From Pseudomonadota bacterium (lineage in GTDB: Bacteria > Bdellovibrionota_B > Oligoflexia > Oligoflexales > JAPPIL01): 7,280 nucleotides of DNA. The translations under genes and the position numbers were made by a program. Under the pieces are notes generated by a model. The model was not told the DNA's origin. It did not search any database and was given only the letters and a program-made list of their open reading frames with translations. The stretch is taken from contig JAPPIL010000217.1 of NCBI GenBank assembly GCA_028877195.1, forward strand, positions 1-7,280, written 5' to 3'. Positions 6,183 through 7,280 of the stretch are shown here, piece after piece. How positions within the stretch are numbered: the first letter of the stretch is position 1; the number at the start of each line of letters is the position of its first letter.

Positions 6183-7061
6183 CTAACCAGAATCAGGCGT
6201 ATTGCCGCTAGCGATGGTAGTAGTGCGGTTGAATTGTTTACGTAGCATGCGCATGAATTGTTTACCTTGGTCATGTAGCCCTTCTTGTTCGTACCTGGTC
6301 AGCAATTGCTCATGTTTTGCCAGCAAATTCGCAGCTTGTTGATAATCCTGCTGACGTTTGCTTAATACCAGCATATTGAATAGCAATTGTGGGTCTTTTG
6401 TCCGCTTGGCCATCAGTTGACGGTAAATAGTTTGTGCGGCGACGAGTTCACCGCGTTGCGCATGGATAGCGGCGAGATGAAGCAATGCCCCTGAATGTTC
6501 ACGGTTATGTTGTAAGACCTGTTGAAACGCGTCCGCGGCTGGCTTTAATTGTTTGAACTTCAGATACAGCAGTCCAAGGTTCATGTGCAGGGTCGTGGCA
6601 TCGGGATATTTTGTCGCTTTTTCTTTCAACACCTGTATTGCCTGTGCGTAATTGCCTGCTGCGATATGTATCTGTGCCTTAAGATTGGTGCGCAGCTCTT
6701 CGTTTTGTAGTTGGTCAGTAAGAATAGTCGCAAGTTCTAGCTTATGCTGTTGAAGAAAAATTTTTGCTAAAATCACCTTCGCAGGGTCAAAGTCAATATC
6801 CAAACGCAAAATCTTGCGGCAATACATCGCACTGCGTTTATACTCACCAAGCAGGAAGCTCACCTGTGCCAAGTTATACAAGACCTTGCTATCGTCAGGG
6901 CGTTTCACTAACTCGGTAAACAAAGCATCTTTAACACCATGTAAACCAGCAATCAGTGGTTCTGACAGCTTGGTGCTATGCGTATGCAGATAATATAAAT
7001 CCTTATCCTGCGGTATTGTTTGGCATGCGACTAACAAGACGATGAATAGATAGGCTTTCAT
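6183..7061 (-). CDS. TPR-repeat lipoprotein
   Basis: A 292-residue protein. The signal peptide MKAYLFIVLLVAC gives lipid cysteine C13 (lipobox LVAC), with Gln at +2, compatible with outer-membrane sorting. Residues about 57-260 consist of about six degenerate tetratricopeptide units, for example VLYNLAQVSFLLGEYKRSA (60-78), ATTLHMNLGLLYLKFKQLKPA (near 155-175) and ALLHLAAIHAQRGELVAAQ (192-210). TPR superhelices bind partner proteins. Outer-membrane TPR lipoproteins of similar size include the type IV pilus pilotin PilF/PilW and BamD-like or TadD-like proteins, but no feature picks one, so no symbol is given. As first gene of the array it may act as a scaffold for the proteins encoded downstream; this is inference. 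The start has AAGGAGAG at 7067-7074, the best Shine-Dalgarno of the lipoprotein genes. Residues 262-292 are a basic, Gln/Arg-rich tail without TPR character. Confidence 0.9.
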   Translation of the reverse strand: MKAYLFIVLLVACQTIPQDKDLYYLHTHSTKLSEPLIAGLHGVKDALFTELVKRPDDSKVLYNLAQVSFLLGEYKRSAMYCRKILRLDIDFDPAKVILAKIFLQQHKLELATILTDQLQNEELRTNLKAQIHIAAGNYAQAIQVLKEKATKYPDATTLHMNLGLLYLKFKQLKPAADAFQQVLQHNREHSGALLHLAAIHAQRGELVAAQTIYRQLMAKRTKDPQLLFNMLVLSKRQQDYQQAANLLAKHEQLLTRYEQEGLHDQGKQFMRMLRKQFNRTTTIASGNTPDSG

Positions 7062-7109
7062 TGCTGCTCTCCTTATTTGTTTGTTGGCGTTTTTTTTGCT
7101 TCTTTACTT

Positions 7110-7144
7110 AAAAGTTTTTGATCAAACTTTTTCCAAAAAGTTTG
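7110..7144. repeat. AT-rich nested palindromes in the leader of the lipoprotein operon
   Basis: CAAACTTTTT (7123-7132) and AAAAAGTTTG (7135-7144) form a perfect 10-bp inverted repeat around CC. The same left arm also belongs to a second dyad, AAAAG..TTTGATCAAA..CTTTT (7110-7131), centred on GATC. The middle arm could thus pair either way. The stems are AT-only apart from two pairs and no clear U-tract follows on the minus strand, so a standard terminator is unlikely. Confidence 0.6.
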
Positions 7145-7195
7145 GGAACAGCCAACGTTCCTTATTTGTATGTTTGTATGCGAGGAGGCGTTCCC
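7144..7195. repeat. Imperfect inverted repeat GGGAAC-A-GCC / GGCGTTCCC
   Basis: Positions 7144-7153 pair with 7187-7195 over nine base pairs with one bulged A. An internal GTTCC (7157-7161) could instead pair with GGAAC at 7145-7149, so two exclusive hairpins are possible in a minus-strand leader RNA. The segment also contains the distal copy of the direct repeat at 7070-7080/7159-7169 (TCCTTATTTGT). Confidence 0.45.
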
Positions 7196-7280
7196 GACTT
7201 TGTTGCATAACTGAATTTATCCACAAAAGCATTGTGATAAGTGTATAACAGGTGATCGCATAGATATTTATGCCACTGGA
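7196..7280. other. Non-coding window edge, no clear feature
   Basis: No convincing open reading frame, RNA gene or terminator is visible. A promoter for the lipoprotein operon would be expected here or in the palindromic leader, but no -35/-10 pair with proper spacing stands out. Confidence 0.4.

Noticed and set aside
7122..7232. 36-codon minus-strand open frame in the operon leader
   Set aside because: No Shine-Dalgarno precedes its ATG, and its 3' half is formed by the palindromes, which better explain the sequence.

Overview
The window comes from a Gram-negative bacterium of moderate GC content. It encodes seven proteins with lipoprotein-type signal peptides, plus a ComM/YifB-family AAA+ ATPase. 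All genes lie on the minus strand. Cysteine-rich, fast-diverging lipoproteins with a Cys-x(4-6)-Cys-acidic motif just after the lipid cysteine bring to mind Bdellovibrionota/Oligoflexia or neighbouring deltaproteobacterial groups. That placement is an impression, not something the sequence proves.

Layout in transcription order (right to left). Positions 7062-7280 form a non-coding leader with AT-rich palindromes, a GGGAAC/GTTCCC dyad and an 11-bp direct repeat. Then come a TPR lipoprotein (7061-6183), a 112-nt gap, and six more lipoprotein genes: 6070-5354, 5352-4540, 4535-3663, 3666-2884, 2887-2153 and 2159-1542. These six are separated by 1 or 4 nt or overlap by 4 to 7 nt (ATGA junctions), so they look like one translationally coupled operon. 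After 92 nt comes comM (1449 to beyond position 1), with its own strong Shine-Dalgarno, a plausible sigma70-type promoter and a triple GTGAATAA repeat just upstream of the -35 box.

The genes between 5352 and 1542 appear to be a paralogous family. The products at 2153-2887 and 1542-2159 share an eight-cysteine C-terminal half. Those at 4540-5352 and 2884-3666 share another cysteine pattern. Four, perhaps five, share a short motif ending in Arg-Leu-Cys or similar. Several carry low-complexity acidic or coiled-coil linkers between the lipid anchor and the C-terminal domain. The simplest reading is a set of outer-membrane-anchored, disulfide-stabilised proteins on flexible stalks, made together with a TPR scaffold lipoprotein. 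I recognise no known family for the six and assign no function. ComM is known for branch migration in natural transformation; a functional link to the lipoprotein array is only positional.
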